Shown piece by piece: positions 9,148 through 18,439 of a stretch of 50,595 nt of DNA. The stretch lies in NCBI GenBank assembly GCA_018384365.1, contig JAHAYX010000031.1, positions 1 through 50,595 of the forward strand, given 5' to 3'. Made by a program: the position numbers and the translations under genes. Every line of letters starts with the position of its first letter. Position 1 is the first letter of the stretch. This DNA is from Clostridiaceae bacterium. Lineage in GTDB: Bacteria; Bacillota; Clostridia; Oscillospirales; QAMX01. The notes under the pieces were generated by a model that was not told where the DNA came from, searched no databases, and saw only the letters and a program-made list of their open reading frames with translations.

Positions 9148-9400
9148 CGCACTAATTGTTTAGCGTGCTGCTTCACATATTTCTTTAGCATATTGCTGTA
9201 CAAAATTGTTTTGAAGTATACAAAATCAAAACTTGCAGCTTTCTATCCGGCACAATCTGCCAGAAGAAGTTTGAAATTTTGAAAAAGTGCGCCTATCAGC
9301 TGGCATTATAAGAATAAAACGAAAATGAAGCTTTGAAAACGCGCAGTTTTTGTCGTTTCGACGAAATGTTCTGCCAGAATCCTGTATCTGCCATATTTCG
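9148..9400. other. A/T-rich leader region upstream of livJ, no gene seen
   Basis: About 250 bases of A/T-rich sequence without a supported reading frame. It holds a short GTCG/CGAC hairpin near 9352-9362 and ends at the livJ promoter. A regulator-binding site is possible, but none is recognised. Confidence 0.4.
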
Positions 9401-9429
9401 TTGACAAACGCAACTTCCGATGGTATAAT
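9401..9429 (+). promoter_or_regulatory. Consensus promoter of the liv operon
   Basis: TTGACA (9401-9406), exactly 17 bases, then TATAAT (9424-9429): a perfect sigma-A consensus. It implies strong expression of the binding protein, whose codon use also looks strongly biased. Confidence 0.85.
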
Positions 9430-9475
9430 TGCGCATATTCCAAAAATAAACATGGACAGAAAAGAGGGTTTTTTC

Positions 9476-10633
9476 ATGAAAACCAAAAAAATTGTCGCAC
9501 TGGTTCTTGCAGCGATGATGTTCTGTACGCTCTTTGCCGCCTGCAGCAAGGAAGAGTCCGGTGACATCGACGTAGGCTTTATCGGACCGCTTACCGGCGC
9601 AGTTGCCATGTATGGCACCACTGCTCAGAAGGGCGCTCAGCTTTTCATTGATGAGTACAACAAAGCCGGCGGACTGAATGGCCGTTCCATTAACCTGATT
9701 TCCTACGATGACAAGCACGACGCTACCGAGGCTACCAACGCATACAACAAGCTGGTTTCCTCTGACGAAGTTGCTGCAATCATCGGTACTGTGACGAGCA
9801 CGCCGTGCCTGGCAGTTGCTCAGGTTTCCGTTGAGGACAATGTCCCGATCATCACGCCGACTGCCACGCAGGCAGAAGTCACCTCCTTCGGCGACAATAT
9901 GTTCCGTACCTGCTTCCTGGATCCGTTCCAGAGCACCAATATGGCTACCTTTGCAAAGAACGAGCTGGGTGCTTCCACCGCAGCAATCATCTGCAATAAC
10001 GATGACTCCTACTCTACCGGCCTTGCAGACCGCTTTGTCGAGGTTGCCGGCGAGATCGGCCTGGAAATCGTTGCTCTTGAGAAATATTCCGGCACCGACT
10101 CTGACTATAAGGCTCAGCTGACCAACATCGCAGCCAAGAATCCGGATGTCGTCTTTGTTCCGGAGTATTACAATGGCCTTTACATGATCCTCTCTCAGGC
10201 AAAGGAAGTCGGCCTTGACGCCGCATTCCTCGGTGTTGACGGTGCAGACGGTATCCTCGGCATCGAAGGTGTGGATCCCACCATCGTAGAGGGCCTTTAC
10301 TTCTCGAACCACTACTCCACGAAGGACGAAAGCGAAGTCGTTCAGAACTTCCTGAAGAACTACAAGGAAACCTATAACGAAGAGCCGAGTGCTTTTGCTG
10401 CCCTGGCTTACGACGCAGCCATGAACCTCATCAACGCCCTTGAGAAAGTCAGCGAGACCATGGATATTGACAATTCCGACGAATGCCGCGCTGCCATCAT
10501 CGCGCAGCTTGCTGCCACCAGCATCGACGGCGTTACCGGTCACATCACCTATGATGCCGATCACAACTCTCAGAAGGCTTGCTTCGTCATTGAGATCGTA
10601 GACGGCGACTACACCCTTTACGGTAAGTATTAA
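9476..10633 (+). CDS. livJ: Branched-chain amino-acid ABC transporter substrate-binding lipoprotein
   Basis: 385 residues from ATG 9476. The in-frame extension to 9350 would precede the promoter and is rejected, and AAGAGGG gives the ribosome site. The lipoprotein signal ends in F-A-A-C (Cys about 23). The mature part is a periplasmic-binding-protein type 1 fold that opens with G-F-I-G-P-L-T-G, the usual LivJ/LivK start, followed by N-G-R-S-I-N-L and Y-D-D-K. It captures leucine, isoleucine, valine or related ligands at the cell surface and passes them to LivHM. It is the first gene of livJHMGF and is followed by a stem-loop that may set binding protein above transporter. Ligand specificity cannot be read from sequence alone; urea or short amides occur in related proteins. 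Confidence 0.92.
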   Translation: MKTKKIVALVLAAMMFCTLFAACSKEESGDIDVGFIGPLTGAVAMYGTTAQKGAQLFIDEYNKAGGLNGRSINLISYDDKHDATEATNAYNKLVSSDEVAAIIGTVTSTPCLAVAQVSVEDNVPIITPTATQAEVTSFGDNMFRTCFLDPFQSTNMATFAKNELGASTAAIICNNDDSYSTGLADRFVEVAGEIGLEIVALEKYSGTDSDYKAQLTNIAAKNPDVVFVPEYYNGLYMILSQAKEVGLDAAFLGVDGADGILGIEGVDPTIVEGLYFSNHYSTKDESEVVQNFLKNYKETYNEEPSAFAALAYDAAMNLINALEKVSETMDIDNSDECRAAIIAQLAATSIDGVTGHITYDADHNSQKACFVIEIVDGDYTLYGKY

Positions 10634-10678
10634 GTCACTGAGAAGCTGATAGGGTAATTGTATACTACGCTTTTCATC

Positions 10679-10707
10679 AGCAGGGCAGACCTCGTGTTTG
10701 CCCTGCT
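10679..10707 (+). terminator. Stem-loop between livJ and livH
   Basis: AGCAGGGCA pairs with TGCCCTGCT (9 bp, 11-base loop). No T run follows, so it is more likely an RNA-stabilising or partial-termination hairpin that keeps livJ mRNA above livHMGF than a full terminator. Confidence 0.5.
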
Positions 10708-10758
10708 ACGGCATTTCAACGGTTTTCTCCTCGAATAAAATAAAGGAATGATACGCCA

Positions 10759-11631
10759 ATGCTATTTCTTTCACAGCTCATCAACGGCATACAGATCGGC
10801 AGTATCTATGCGCTTGTGGCCCTTGGTTACAGCATGGTATATGGTATTGTCAAACTCATTAACTTCGCACACGGAGACATCATCATGATGGGTTCCTATG
10901 CGGTGTGGTTCTTCATCGCGCGCCTAAACCTCCATCCGGCGGTTTCCATTGTGCTTTCCATTCTTTTCTGCGCGTTTTTAGGTGTTGCGATTGAAAAAGT
11001 TGCCTATAAGCCTCTCCGTAATTCCCCGCGTATTTCTCTGTTGATCACCGCAATCGGTGTTTCCTTCCTGCTGCAGTACGGTATGCAGCTGATCTTTACA
11101 CCGAACCCCAGAATGTTCTCAAACCTCTTCCCCGGCCAGCTGCCGATTGGCAATTTCTCGATTTCCAATGCCACGCTTGTCACCATCGGCGTTTCGATCT
11201 GCATGATGGTGCTTCTCACAATTCTGGTCAACCGTACCAAGATGGGTAAGGCCATGCGCGCCGTTTCCGAGGACAACGAAGCAGCGCAGCTGATGGGCAT
11301 CAATGTCAACAACACAATTTCCTTCACATTTGCGATCGGTTCCGCGCTGGCAGCTGTTGCGGCAGTGCTGTACTGCTGCTCCTACCAGCAGATTGAGCCG
11401 ACCATGGGCTCCATGCTCGGCCTGAAGGCATTTGTTGCTGCCGTGCTCGGCGGCATTGGCTCCATTCCGGGCGCTGTGCTTGGCGGACTGCTGATCGGTA
11501 TTGCCGAGAGCTTCACAAAGGGATACCTCTCCTCCGCCCTCGCCGACGCTGTGGTGTTTGGTATCCTGATTCTGGTTCTCCTGATCAAGCCTGCCGGAAT
11601 TCTCGGCCGCAACTCGCATGAAAAGGTATAG
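10759..11631 (+). CDS. livH: Branched-chain amino-acid ABC transporter permease LivH
   Basis: 290 residues, a highly hydrophobic inner-membrane protein with about eight membrane segments. It opens with Q-L-I-N-G-I-Q-I-G-S-I-Y-A-L-V-A-L-G-Y-S and contains N-F-A-H-G-D, both hallmarks of LivH. The C-terminal I-K-P-A-G-I-L-G is also characteristic. It forms the translocation channel with LivM. The downstream livM begins 8 bases after its stop. Nothing in the sequence suggests damage; length matches the family. Confidence 0.95.
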   Translation: MLFLSQLINGIQIGSIYALVALGYSMVYGIVKLINFAHGDIIMMGSYAVWFFIARLNLHPAVSIVLSILFCAFLGVAIEKVAYKPLRNSPRISLLITAIGVSFLLQYGMQLIFTPNPRMFSNLFPGQLPIGNFSISNATLVTIGVSICMMVLLTILVNRTKMGKAMRAVSEDNEAAQLMGINVNNTISFTFAIGSALAAVAAVLYCCSYQQIEPTMGSMLGLKAFVAAVLGGIGSIPGAVLGGLLIGIAESFTKGYLSSALADAVVFGILILVLLIKPAGILGRNSHEKV

Positions 11632-11639
11632 GTGAGACG

Positions 11640-12644
11640 ATGGAAAAGAAACTTTTTAAGTCAACAAAGTCCCGCTATATCCTGAATATTCTGGCAATTG
11701 CGCTTGTTTTTGCCGTGATCGCTCTTTTGATTGAAGGAAAAGTCTTAAACCGCTATCAGGCAAATCTGCTGATTCCCGTCTGCTATAATATCATTCTGGT
11801 TGTCAGCCTGAACCTTGCGGCCGGTTTCCTCGGACAGCTTCCCCTTGGACATGCGGGCTTTATGGCAGTCGGCGCTTACACCGCCGCCATTTTCACCAAA
11901 GCTGTTGATCTTCCCGGCCCGCTTGAGTTTGTCATTGCGATCGTTCTTGCCGCACTGATGGCAGGCCTCTTCGGTGTTTTAATCGGTCTCCCGGCACTTC
12001 GCCTGCGCGGCGACTATCTGGCCATTATCACGCTGGGCTTCGGTGAAATCATCCGCGTTATCATCGTCAATCTCAGCATCACCGGCGGAGCCTTCGGTCT
12101 GTCCGGTATTCAGGGACACACCAATTACATCTGGGCGTTTGTCGTTATGGTGATTTCCGTTTATATCGTCGTAACGCTCATCCGTTCCCGGCATGGACGC
12201 GCCATTCTCTCCATTCGGGAAAACGAAATTGCCGCGGAGTCCTGCGGTATTCATACGACCTATTACAAAACCCTTGGTTTTGCAGTCGCAGCGGCGCTTG
12301 CCGGTGTGGCGGGCGCGCTGTATGCGCATTATCTGAAGATTCTGGATCCCTCCACCTTTGGTTTCATGAAGTCCTGTGAACTTCTGGTTATGGTAGTACT
12401 TGGCGGTATGGGCTCCGTCATCGGTTCTGTCATCTCCGCAACCGGCCTTACCCTGCTGCCGGAGCTTCTGCGCGGTTTTGATGATTACCGCATGATCGTG
12501 TATTCCCTCCTGCTCATTATTGTCATGATCTTCAAGCCGTCGGGCCTGATGGGCACCTATGACTTCTCCCTCGGCGGCACTATGGATTCCTTCTTTGCAA
12601 AGATCCGTTCGCTTTTCAAAAGGAAGGAGGCTAAGAACAAATGA
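11640..12644 (+). CDS. livM: Branched-chain amino-acid ABC transporter permease LivM
   Basis: 334 residues with about nine or ten membrane segments. Family marks include L-G-H-A-G-F-M-A-V-G-A-Y, L-R-G-D-Y-L-A-I-I-T-L-G-F-G-E and a C-terminal F-K-P-S-G-L-M-G. It is the second channel subunit, partner of LivH, with the E-N-E-I-A-A coupling segment that contacts the ATPases. Its stop overlaps the livG start (ATGA), indicating translational coupling. The C-terminal tail is short and basic. Confidence 0.95.
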   Translation: MEKKLFKSTKSRYILNILAIALVFAVIALLIEGKVLNRYQANLLIPVCYNIILVVSLNLAAGFLGQLPLGHAGFMAVGAYTAAIFTKAVDLPGPLEFVIAIVLAALMAGLFGVLIGLPALRLRGDYLAIITLGFGEIIRVIIVNLSITGGAFGLSGIQGHTNYIWAFVVMVISVYIVVTLIRSRHGRAILSIRENEIAAESCGIHTTYYKTLGFAVAAALAGVAGALYAHYLKILDPSTFGFMKSCELLVMVVLGGMGSVIGSVISATGLTLLPELLRGFDDYRMIVYSLLLIIVMIFKPSGLMGTYDFSLGGTMDSFFAKIRSLFKRKEAKNK

Positions 12645-13486
12645 AAACGCACACGAAAATGGTTCCTGTTCCTTCCCAGGGTATTATTCCTGAGCGTGAC
12701 CTTGATAAGTCCCCTGTGCTTGAAATTGTGCGTCTGGGCATTGACTTCGGCGGTTTGACTGCCGTTGAAGATTTCTCGCTCATCATCGGCCGCACGGAGA
12801 TTGCCGGACTGATCGGCCCGAACGGCGCCGGTAAGACGACGGTTTTCAACCTTCTGACAAACGTTTATGAGCCGACGCGCGGCACTATCCTTCTCAACGG
12901 TCGAAACACGCGCGGTCTGAAAACCTATCAGCTCAATAAGATGGGCATTGCCCGTACGTTCCAGAACATCCGCCTATTTAAAGACCTGACTGTGCTGGAT
13001 AACGTGAAAATTGCCCTGCACAATGAAATGGATTATTCCGCGGTCGAAGCGGTTCTCCGTCTGCCCAGCTATTGGCGTGCGGAGCGGATTTCCACGGAGC
13101 GCGCTATGGAGCTGCTTTCCGTTCTCGGTATGCAGGATATGGCCGGTTCCATTGCCGGAAGCCTCCCCTACGGTGCACAGCGCCGTCTGGAGATTGTGCG
13201 TGCATTGGCGACAAATCCTTCCATTCTTCTGCTGGATGAACCGGCAGCGGGCATGAACCCCTCCGAAACAGCGGAGTTGATGGAAAACATCCGCAAAATC
13301 CGCGATGTCTTTAATATTGCGATTCTTCTGATTGAACACGATATGAATCTTGTCATGGGTGTTTGCGAAGGTATTGCCGTGCTGAACTACGGCCGCATTA
13401 TCGCAAAGGGAACGCCGGAAGAGATTCAGAACAACCCCACCGTTATCGAGGCATACCTCGGCCATTCGGGAGGTGAGCAGGCATGA
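12641..13486 (+). CDS. livG: Branched-chain amino-acid ABC transporter ATP-binding protein LivG
   Basis: 281 residues. About 28 extra residues precede the usual LivG start (L-E-I-V-R-L-G-I-D-F-G-G-L). The ATG at 12641 is still favoured because it overlaps the livM stop and is preceded by AGGAGG-like sequence. It has Walker A G-P-N-G-A-G-K-T-T, Walker B L-L-L-D-E-P-A-A-G-M-N and the LivG-specific R-T-F-Q-N-I-R-L-F. The signature motif is S-L-P-Y-G-A-Q-R-R-L-E, a common LivG variant of L-S-x-G-Q. It drives import with LivF. Confidence 0.94.
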   Translation: MKTHTKMVPVPSQGIIPERDLDKSPVLEIVRLGIDFGGLTAVEDFSLIIGRTEIAGLIGPNGAGKTTVFNLLTNVYEPTRGTILLNGRNTRGLKTYQLNKMGIARTFQNIRLFKDLTVLDNVKIALHNEMDYSAVEAVLRLPSYWRAERISTERAMELLSVLGMQDMAGSIAGSLPYGAQRRLEIVRALATNPSILLLDEPAAGMNPSETAELMENIRKIRDVFNIAILLIEHDMNLVMGVCEGIAVLNYGRIIAKGTPEEIQNNPTVIEAYLGHSGGEQA

Positions 13487-14187
13487 TGCTGGAAGTCAAC
13501 AACATCAATGTGTTTTATGGCGCGATTCATGCCATCCGTGAGATTTCCTTCCAGGTTGAGGAGGGCGAAATCGTCACGCTGATCGGCGCAAACGGCGCAG
13601 GAAAAAGTACAATTCTGAAAACGGTTTCCGGCCTTCTCCACTCCAAAACCGGACACATCAAGTTCCTGGATACGGATATCAGCTCCGCAAACGCCTATTC
13701 CCTCACCCGCATGGGCCTTTCCCATGTTCCGGAAGGACGCCGGATTTTTCAGGAGCTGAGCGTGGAAGAAAACCTGGAAATGGGTGCCTACACCCGTCCG
13801 AAAGGGGAAATCCGCGATTCCATGGCGGATGTATTTGACCGCTTCCCGCGTTTGAAGGAACGCCGCCGCCAGGTCGCCGGTACGCTCTCCGGCGGTGAAC
13901 AGCAGATGCTCGCCATCGGCCGTGCCCTGATGTCCCACCCCAAGCTGGTGATGCTGGACGAGCCTTCCATGGGTCTTGCGCCGTTGCTGGTGGAACAGAT
14001 TTTTGACATCATCCGGGAATTGAACCAGGCAGGCGTTACCATTCTGCTGGTTGAGCAGAATGCACGCATGGCGCTTCAGGTGGCGAACCGCGGATACGTT
14101 CTTGAAACTGGCCGCATCATCCTTTCAGATGAGGCAGACCGCCTCCTGACCAACGATTCCGTCAAAAAGGCGTATCTCGGAGGCTGA
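13483..14187 (+). CDS. livF: Branched-chain amino-acid ABC transporter ATP-binding protein LivF
   Basis: 234 residues, starting at ATG 13483 or the adjacent ATG 13486; both overlap the end of livG. It has the LivF opening V-N-N-I-N-V-F-Y-G-A-I-H-A, Walker A G-A-N-G-A-G-K-S-T, signature L-S-G-G-E-Q-Q-M-L, Walker B V-M-L-D-E-P-S-M-G-L-A-P and V-P-E-G-R-R-I-F. It pairs with LivG in the ATPase dimer. The next gene starts only 7 bases after its stop and seems to belong to the same transcript. Confidence 0.95.
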   Translation: MMLEVNNINVFYGAIHAIREISFQVEEGEIVTLIGANGAGKSTILKTVSGLLHSKTGHIKFLDTDISSANAYSLTRMGLSHVPEGRRIFQELSVEENLEMGAYTRPKGEIRDSMADVFDRFPRLKERRRQVAGTLSGGEQQMLAIGRALMSHPKLVMLDEPSMGLAPLLVEQIFDIIRELNQAGVTILLVEQNARMALQVANRGYVLETGRIILSDEADRLLTNDSVKKAYLGG

Positions 14188-14194
14188 GGATTCC

Positions 14195-14875
14195 ATGCTT
14201 GGCACGATTGTCAATACGGCGGCAATTCTTCTTGGTACTTTACTCGGTTTGCTTTTGAAAAAAGGTCTCCCCGAACGTTTCCAGGATGTTATCATGAAGG
14301 GGCTGGCGCTCTGTGTGCTGCTGATCGGCATTTCCGGTGCATTGAAAGGTGAAAACACGCTGATTGCCATTCTCTCGATCGCAATCGGCGCCATTATCGG
14401 CGAAATCATTGATCTGGACCGCCGTCTGAACAATCTGGGACAGCTTCTCGAGGCACGTTTTTCAAAGGGAGACGGCGAACAGACCGTTGCACGTGCATTT
14501 GTCACGTCCAGCCTGCTGTTCTGTGTCGGTGCCATGGCAATTGTCGGCTCGCTGCAAAGCGGTCTGACAGGTGACCACGAAATGATCTATACCAAGTCCA
14601 TGCTGGACGGTATTTCCAGCATCATTTTTGCATCCTCCCTCGGGTATGGCGTCGTATTCTCCGCCGTCGCGGTGTTTGTGTATCAGGGCGCGATCGTTCT
14701 GCTGGCGCAGTGGATTGCACCGTTTCTCTCGGACGCCGTGATTGCGGAAATGACCTGTACCGGTTCCCTGCTTATTATCGCTCTGAGCCTGAATATGCTG
14801 GGCCTTACCAGGATTAAAGTTGCAAACTATCTCCCGGCATTGTTATTGCCCATCCTTCTTTGTTTGTTCCTGTAA
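14195..14875 (+). CDS. DUF554-family membrane protein
   Basis: 226 residues with about six or seven membrane segments. The opening G-T-I-V-N-T-A-A-I-L-L-G-T and the later F-C-V-G-A-M-A-I-V-G-S-L-Q are typical of the DUF554 (YdfK/YqgA-like) family, whose biochemical role is unknown. It follows livF by 7 bases and precedes the strong terminator at 14881, so it is transcribed at the end of the liv operon. The placement could mean a role linked to amino-acid transport, but this family is also found in unrelated settings. Confidence 0.88.
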   Translation: MLGTIVNTAAILLGTLLGLLLKKGLPERFQDVIMKGLALCVLLIGISGALKGENTLIAILSIAIGAIIGEIIDLDRRLNNLGQLLEARFSKGDGEQTVARAFVTSSLLFCVGAMAIVGSLQSGLTGDHEMIYTKSMLDGISSIIFASSLGYGVVFSAVAVFVYQGAIVLLAQWIAPFLSDAVIAEMTCTGSLLIIALSLNMLGLTRIKVANYLPALLLPILLCLFL

Positions 14876-14880
14876 AGGGA

Positions 14881-14914
14881 AATCCCCCGGATCGTGTGAT
14901 CCGGGGGATTTTTT
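14881..14914 (+). terminator. Strong terminator of the liv operon
   Basis: A 13-bp perfect stem (14881-14893 with 14898-14910) around GTGT, followed by a T run. It may also act on minus-strand transcription arriving from the GH4 gene, since the complement starts with an A run. Confidence 0.92.
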
Positions 14915-14994
14915 ATGCGTGATATAGAGGGAAACTCCCCTGTTCATTTTCGCCGTTTTCTATCCGGCGTTCTGCCGATAGGGAATCCGCGCAA

Positions 14995-16353
14995 TCACTC
15001 CAGTGCGTAACGCTCGGTGACGTGATCCTTCCAGTACCACTCCATCAGATCACCCTCGGCGTCCCACAGCTCATTGAACATCTTGCGGATGTTGTCGAGG
15101 CTGTTGGTGGAAGCGACATTGGGGTCAAGAGCGATAGCGTAGAACGCCTTTTCCTTATCCTTTTCGAGGATGGACTCCACAGCCAGCTGTACGCAGACGG
15201 CGTTTGCATGGTTAATGCCGGCCAGATGCGTGGGCAGATCGCCAACGACAGTCGGATTGACACCAAAGCGATCGGCAAAGCAGGGCACCTCAACGCAGAG
15301 TTTTGCGGGCAGGTTGGTAATCAGTCCTTTGTTCATGACATTGCCATTGAAGCGGAAGGGCTTGTCGGTCAAAATGCCCTCCATGATGCCGGAAGTGTAT
15401 TCCCGGGAGAGCTTCAATTCGCCGGTGAGCTGTCCTTCGCCTTCGACGCTGTCCTTCATCCAGTCACGCGCCATCGCGCCGCTGAGCCTGTCGGGAATGG
15501 GACGGCGGAAGGTCAGATGGTAGAACTCGCGCAGTTCGGGAGTTCTGCGGAAATAGGGCATATACTCAGAGTCGTGATGGTTGCTCTCCGTGGGGAAGTA
15601 GCCGAACTTGTTGAGCACCTCGATGCGGACGGCTTCCTTGGTGAGGAATTCCTTTTGGGCTTCAGTCTGGGGATTCGCCAGCGTTTCCCGGATCAATGGA
15701 TAGAGATCTTCACCGGTGTCGGCGCGCTGGTACTGCAGGAACCATGCCAGATGGTTGATGCCGGAAACCTTATAGGTGACTTCGTCATCTTTCAGTCCCA
15801 GGAACTCTGCCAGTTCATGCGCCGTGTTCTGCACGCCGTGGCAGATACCCACGTTCTTCACGCCGCTGCCCAGCGAATGTACCATAGTCAGACCCACCAT
15901 CGGGTTGGTGTGGTTCAGCAGCCAGGCGTTGGGGCAGTATTTTTCAATATCGCGGCAGATTTGCAGCTGCACAGGCGCAGTTCTGAGCAGACGGAACGTA
16001 GCACCGACAGAATAGGTGTCGGCCACAGCCTGATCAACACCGTACTTCCGGGGAATCTCCACCTCTTCCCGGAAGGGGAAACCGTAATAGGCGCCGCCGC
16101 CGACGGCAACGGAAGTGATAACAAAATCCGCGCCGGGCAAGAGCTTGGTACGATCGGTACTGCTCTCAATTTTTGTGGGCAGATGGTATTTTTCTACGGT
16201 TGCCTTGACGTAGTCTGTGACGCGTTTGAGGCGGCCCTCGTGCAGGTCACACAGACAGATGGTGGAATCCCGCAGGGCTTCGCGGCTCATGATGTCGATG
16301 CTGAGCCGGCTTCCAAAGCCGCTGCCGGCGCCAATGATCACGATTTTTGCCAT
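14995..16353 (-). CDS. Glycoside hydrolase family 4 (alpha-glucosidase/alpha-galactosidase type)
   Basis: 452 residues. The N-terminal Rossmann fold begins V-I-I-G-A-G-S-G-F-G, binding the NAD that GH4 enzymes use in their redox-elimination mechanism. Metal and substrate motifs include N-H-T-N-P-M, I-C-H-G-V-Q (Cys and neighbouring residues at the Mn site) and G-I-N-H-L-A-W-F. These enzymes act in the cytoplasm on imported alpha-glycosides or their phosphates. CHGV differs from the CHSV of many characterised members, so the sugar specificity (galactoside, glucoside or uronide) is open. The ribosome site AAGGAAG is 8 bases upstream. It lies downstream of the fucosidase on the same strand but behind a terminator, so it probably has its own promoter. 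Confidence 0.9.
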   Translation of the reverse strand: MAKIVIIGAGSGFGSRLSIDIMSREALRDSTICLCDLHEGRLKRVTDYVKATVEKYHLPTKIESSTDRTKLLPGADFVITSVAVGGGAYYGFPFREEVEIPRKYGVDQAVADTYSVGATFRLLRTAPVQLQICRDIEKYCPNAWLLNHTNPMVGLTMVHSLGSGVKNVGICHGVQNTAHELAEFLGLKDDEVTYKVSGINHLAWFLQYQRADTGEDLYPLIRETLANPQTEAQKEFLTKEAVRIEVLNKFGYFPTESNHHDSEYMPYFRRTPELREFYHLTFRRPIPDRLSGAMARDWMKDSVEGEGQLTGELKLSREYTSGIMEGILTDKPFRFNGNVMNKGLITNLPAKLCVEVPCFADRFGVNPTVVGDLPTHLAGINHANAVCVQLAVESILEKDKEKAFYAIALDPNVASTNSLDNIRKMFNELWDAEGDLMEWYWKDHVTERYALE

Positions 16354-16736
16354 TTTTACACTTCCTTTGCAGATTTATTATCAGTTACAGCCGGATATCC
16401 TGCCGACTGTTTCCTTTGAAAATAGACACAGGAATAGAATCTGTACGGTGGGGAGAAACGATGCGCTTCCATCATCTGCCGCGCCTTTCAAAATACACAG
16501 AAACGAGCGGAAAGGTCCTCTGTGAACAGTCAGAAATCAGAGAAACAGATAGTTAGATATCTACTAATATTCATATTATATCATATGGAAGCGGTGATGT
16601 ATATACAAATAATGGTTCCTCATAAAAAAGTATGAAAATGAACGTGCATCTTCCTTTTGGTATTACGCGCACGGTTACTGCCCTTCGGCCGGCGAAGTAC
16701 CGTATCCGGTAATTGACCTGCGACATAGGCAGAAAT
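16354..16736. other. Long leader/intergenic region upstream of the GH4 gene
   Basis: About 380 bases with no supported gene. The minus strand carries a -10-like TATAAT (16580-16575) 17 bases from a weak -35, TATACA (16603-16598), leaving about 215 bases of untranslated leader before the GH4 start. The weak -35 fits activator-dependent transcription, for which the nearby AraC protein is a candidate. Confidence 0.4.
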
Positions 16737-16783
16737 AAAAGCACACGCACCTGTATGTCAGGCATACAAGCGCGTGTGCTTTT
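16737..16783 (-). terminator. Terminator of the GH29 gene
   Basis: AAAAGCACACGC pairs with GCGTGTGCTTTT at the outer stem, with an inner TGTATG/CATACA stem. On the minus strand it ends in a T run. It lies 22 bases past the fucosidase stop and separates it from GH4. Confidence 0.85.
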
Positions 16784-16804
16784 GCAAATCTATTCTGCTG
16801 TGAA

Positions 16805-18274
16805 TCAGAAAAGAATCTCCAGTGTATTGACGTATCCGGGCATGGGCAGCTGATCCGGCAGGCTGACGACCAGCGCACCGCCAAACTGCTGGAACTCCAC
16901 CTTGCCATATCCCAACAGGCGCACAGCGCTGACATGTTCGCCCTCGGTCAGACTGCGAATCACCGCGACCTTGCCAACCTGCGGGCACATGATATAGGCA
17001 TACAGCTTGCCGTCTTTCTGTACAAAACGGAAGTCATCGAGCTGCCAGCTTACCTTATCCTCACGGAAACCCTCGATGAGCACAGTGGACGAACCCTCAC
17101 CGGCCACGCGCCAGGGACGTGTGCCGTAAACGGCCTCGCCATTGATAGAGAACCACTTTTCCAGCTCGCTGAGCATCCAGTCGGTCTGCTCATCCAGCGT
17201 ACCGTCGGGCTTCTGCAGAACATTGAGGAGCATTGTGCCGTTTTTCGTAATGGAATCGACCAGAATGTCGATCACATGATCCGGGCGCTTGTACTTGATT
17301 CTGGCGTTGTAGAACCATTCACCCACGCAGGTCTCCGACTGCCACGGTTCGGCTGCAATCTCCGGCAGCTGGCTGCGCTCGATATCCAGAATGCCCACCT
17401 GATAGATGGCGGGGTTGCGGTTCTTCTGGGTATAGACCGCGCGGTTTGTGCCGTTGACCTCTTCTGATTTGTTGTAGAGATATGCAACGGCTTCCAGTCC
17501 ATACCGGTAATCGGCGTTGTCCTGCCGATCGTCATTCTCGCCAAAAGGCAGCGTGCTGTCGGAATAGAGCATATCCGGGGCATAGAGATCAATGATTTCC
17601 TTCATCACATTCAGCCAGTATTGACGGAAGGCTTCGTTTTGTGTGAGCCATCTCCGGATTGCAGTAGACTGTCCCGGTTTTCCGGGCTTCTCTGTTTTGA
17701 CGATATGCTCGTAATTGTCATGATAGAAGTCCCGATAAGCAGGATCGTTGCCATCGTAAGGCACGCCGGCGTAAGGACCATAGCTGTCACAGCCTTTGTT
17801 GGTCACCCACCAGGCGAACGAGGCGCCCAGATGCTCGGAAACGCCAAAGGGCATATCGAATTTTCGGGCTGCTGCCTGCCACAAGCCGCAGATATCCTTG
17901 TGCGGTCCCACATCGACGGAATTGAAACGGCTGATCTTGGAGGCATAGTTCAGGAAATGGTCGTGATGGGAAGCCTGCGCCATAAAGAAGCGGGCACCGG
18001 ACTTGTAGTAACGCGCCATCAGCGCATCCGGATCAAAGTTCTCCGCTTTCCACAGCGCACAGATGTCCTTATAGCCAAATTTAGACGGATGTCCATAATG
18101 GCGCAGGTGATAGAGATATTGTTCGGAATCCTGAATGTACATATTGCGGGCATACCAGTCGCCAAACATCGGCACAGACTGCGGACCCCAATGGCTCCAG
18201 ATGCCGAACTTCACGTCGCGATACCAGTCCGGGCATTTGTACTGGCTCAGAGATGCAAAGGATGCTTCATACAT
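16805..18274 (-). CDS. Alpha-L-fucosidase (glycoside hydrolase family 29)
   Basis: 489 residues with no signal peptide, so probably cytoplasmic. The N-terminal catalytic barrel has the GH29 marks K-F-G-I-W-S-H-W-G-P-Q-S-V-P, D-W-Y-A-R-N-M-Y and H-H-D-H-F. D-M-L-Y-S-D-S carries the likely nucleophile Asp in the P-D-x-L-Y-x-D position. A C-terminal beta domain follows from about residue 400. GH29 enzymes release L-fucose from mucin, milk or plant glycans. The start ATG at 18274 has GGAGGG 7 bases upstream. It is divergent from the AraC-type regulator gene, which suggests local control. Some GH29-like proteins have other specificities, so the substrate is inferred from family only. Confidence 0.88.
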   Translation of the reverse strand: MYEASFASLSQYKCPDWYRDVKFGIWSHWGPQSVPMFGDWYARNMYIQDSEQYLYHLRHYGHPSKFGYKDICALWKAENFDPDALMARYYKSGARFFMAQASHHDHFLNYASKISRFNSVDVGPHKDICGLWQAAARKFDMPFGVSEHLGASFAWWVTNKGCDSYGPYAGVPYDGNDPAYRDFYHDNYEHIVKTEKPGKPGQSTAIRRWLTQNEAFRQYWLNVMKEIIDLYAPDMLYSDSTLPFGENDDRQDNADYRYGLEAVAYLYNKSEEVNGTNRAVYTQKNRNPAIYQVGILDIERSQLPEIAAEPWQSETCVGEWFYNARIKYKRPDHVIDILVDSITKNGTMLLNVLQKPDGTLDEQTDWMLSELEKWFSINGEAVYGTRPWRVAGEGSSTVLIEGFREDKVSWQLDDFRFVQKDGKLYAYIMCPQVGKVAVIRSLTEGEHVSAVRLLGYGKVEFQQFGGALVVSLPDQLPMPGYVNTLEILF

Positions 18275-18325
18275 AGTCGTTCCCTCCGTTTTGAATTGAT
18301 GAGTGTAGGAAATTCGCTACGGTAG

Positions 18326-18354
18326 TTGATATCTTTGCTGAATAATGATAGTAT
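18326..18354 (+). promoter_or_regulatory. Promoter of the AraC-type regulator gene
   Basis: TTGATA (18326-18331), 17 bases, TAGTAT (18349-18354). It lies in the 165-base divergent region shared with the fucosidase gene and supports the ATG at 18440 over an upstream in-frame codon at 18326. Confidence 0.5.
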
Positions 18355-18439
18355 ATATGGTAAACCGAGGAGATCAAAATGTCCATGTCGGGAATCGAGG
18401 TTTTCTTTCGAAAAATCAACATTCACAGGAGGTAGTAAC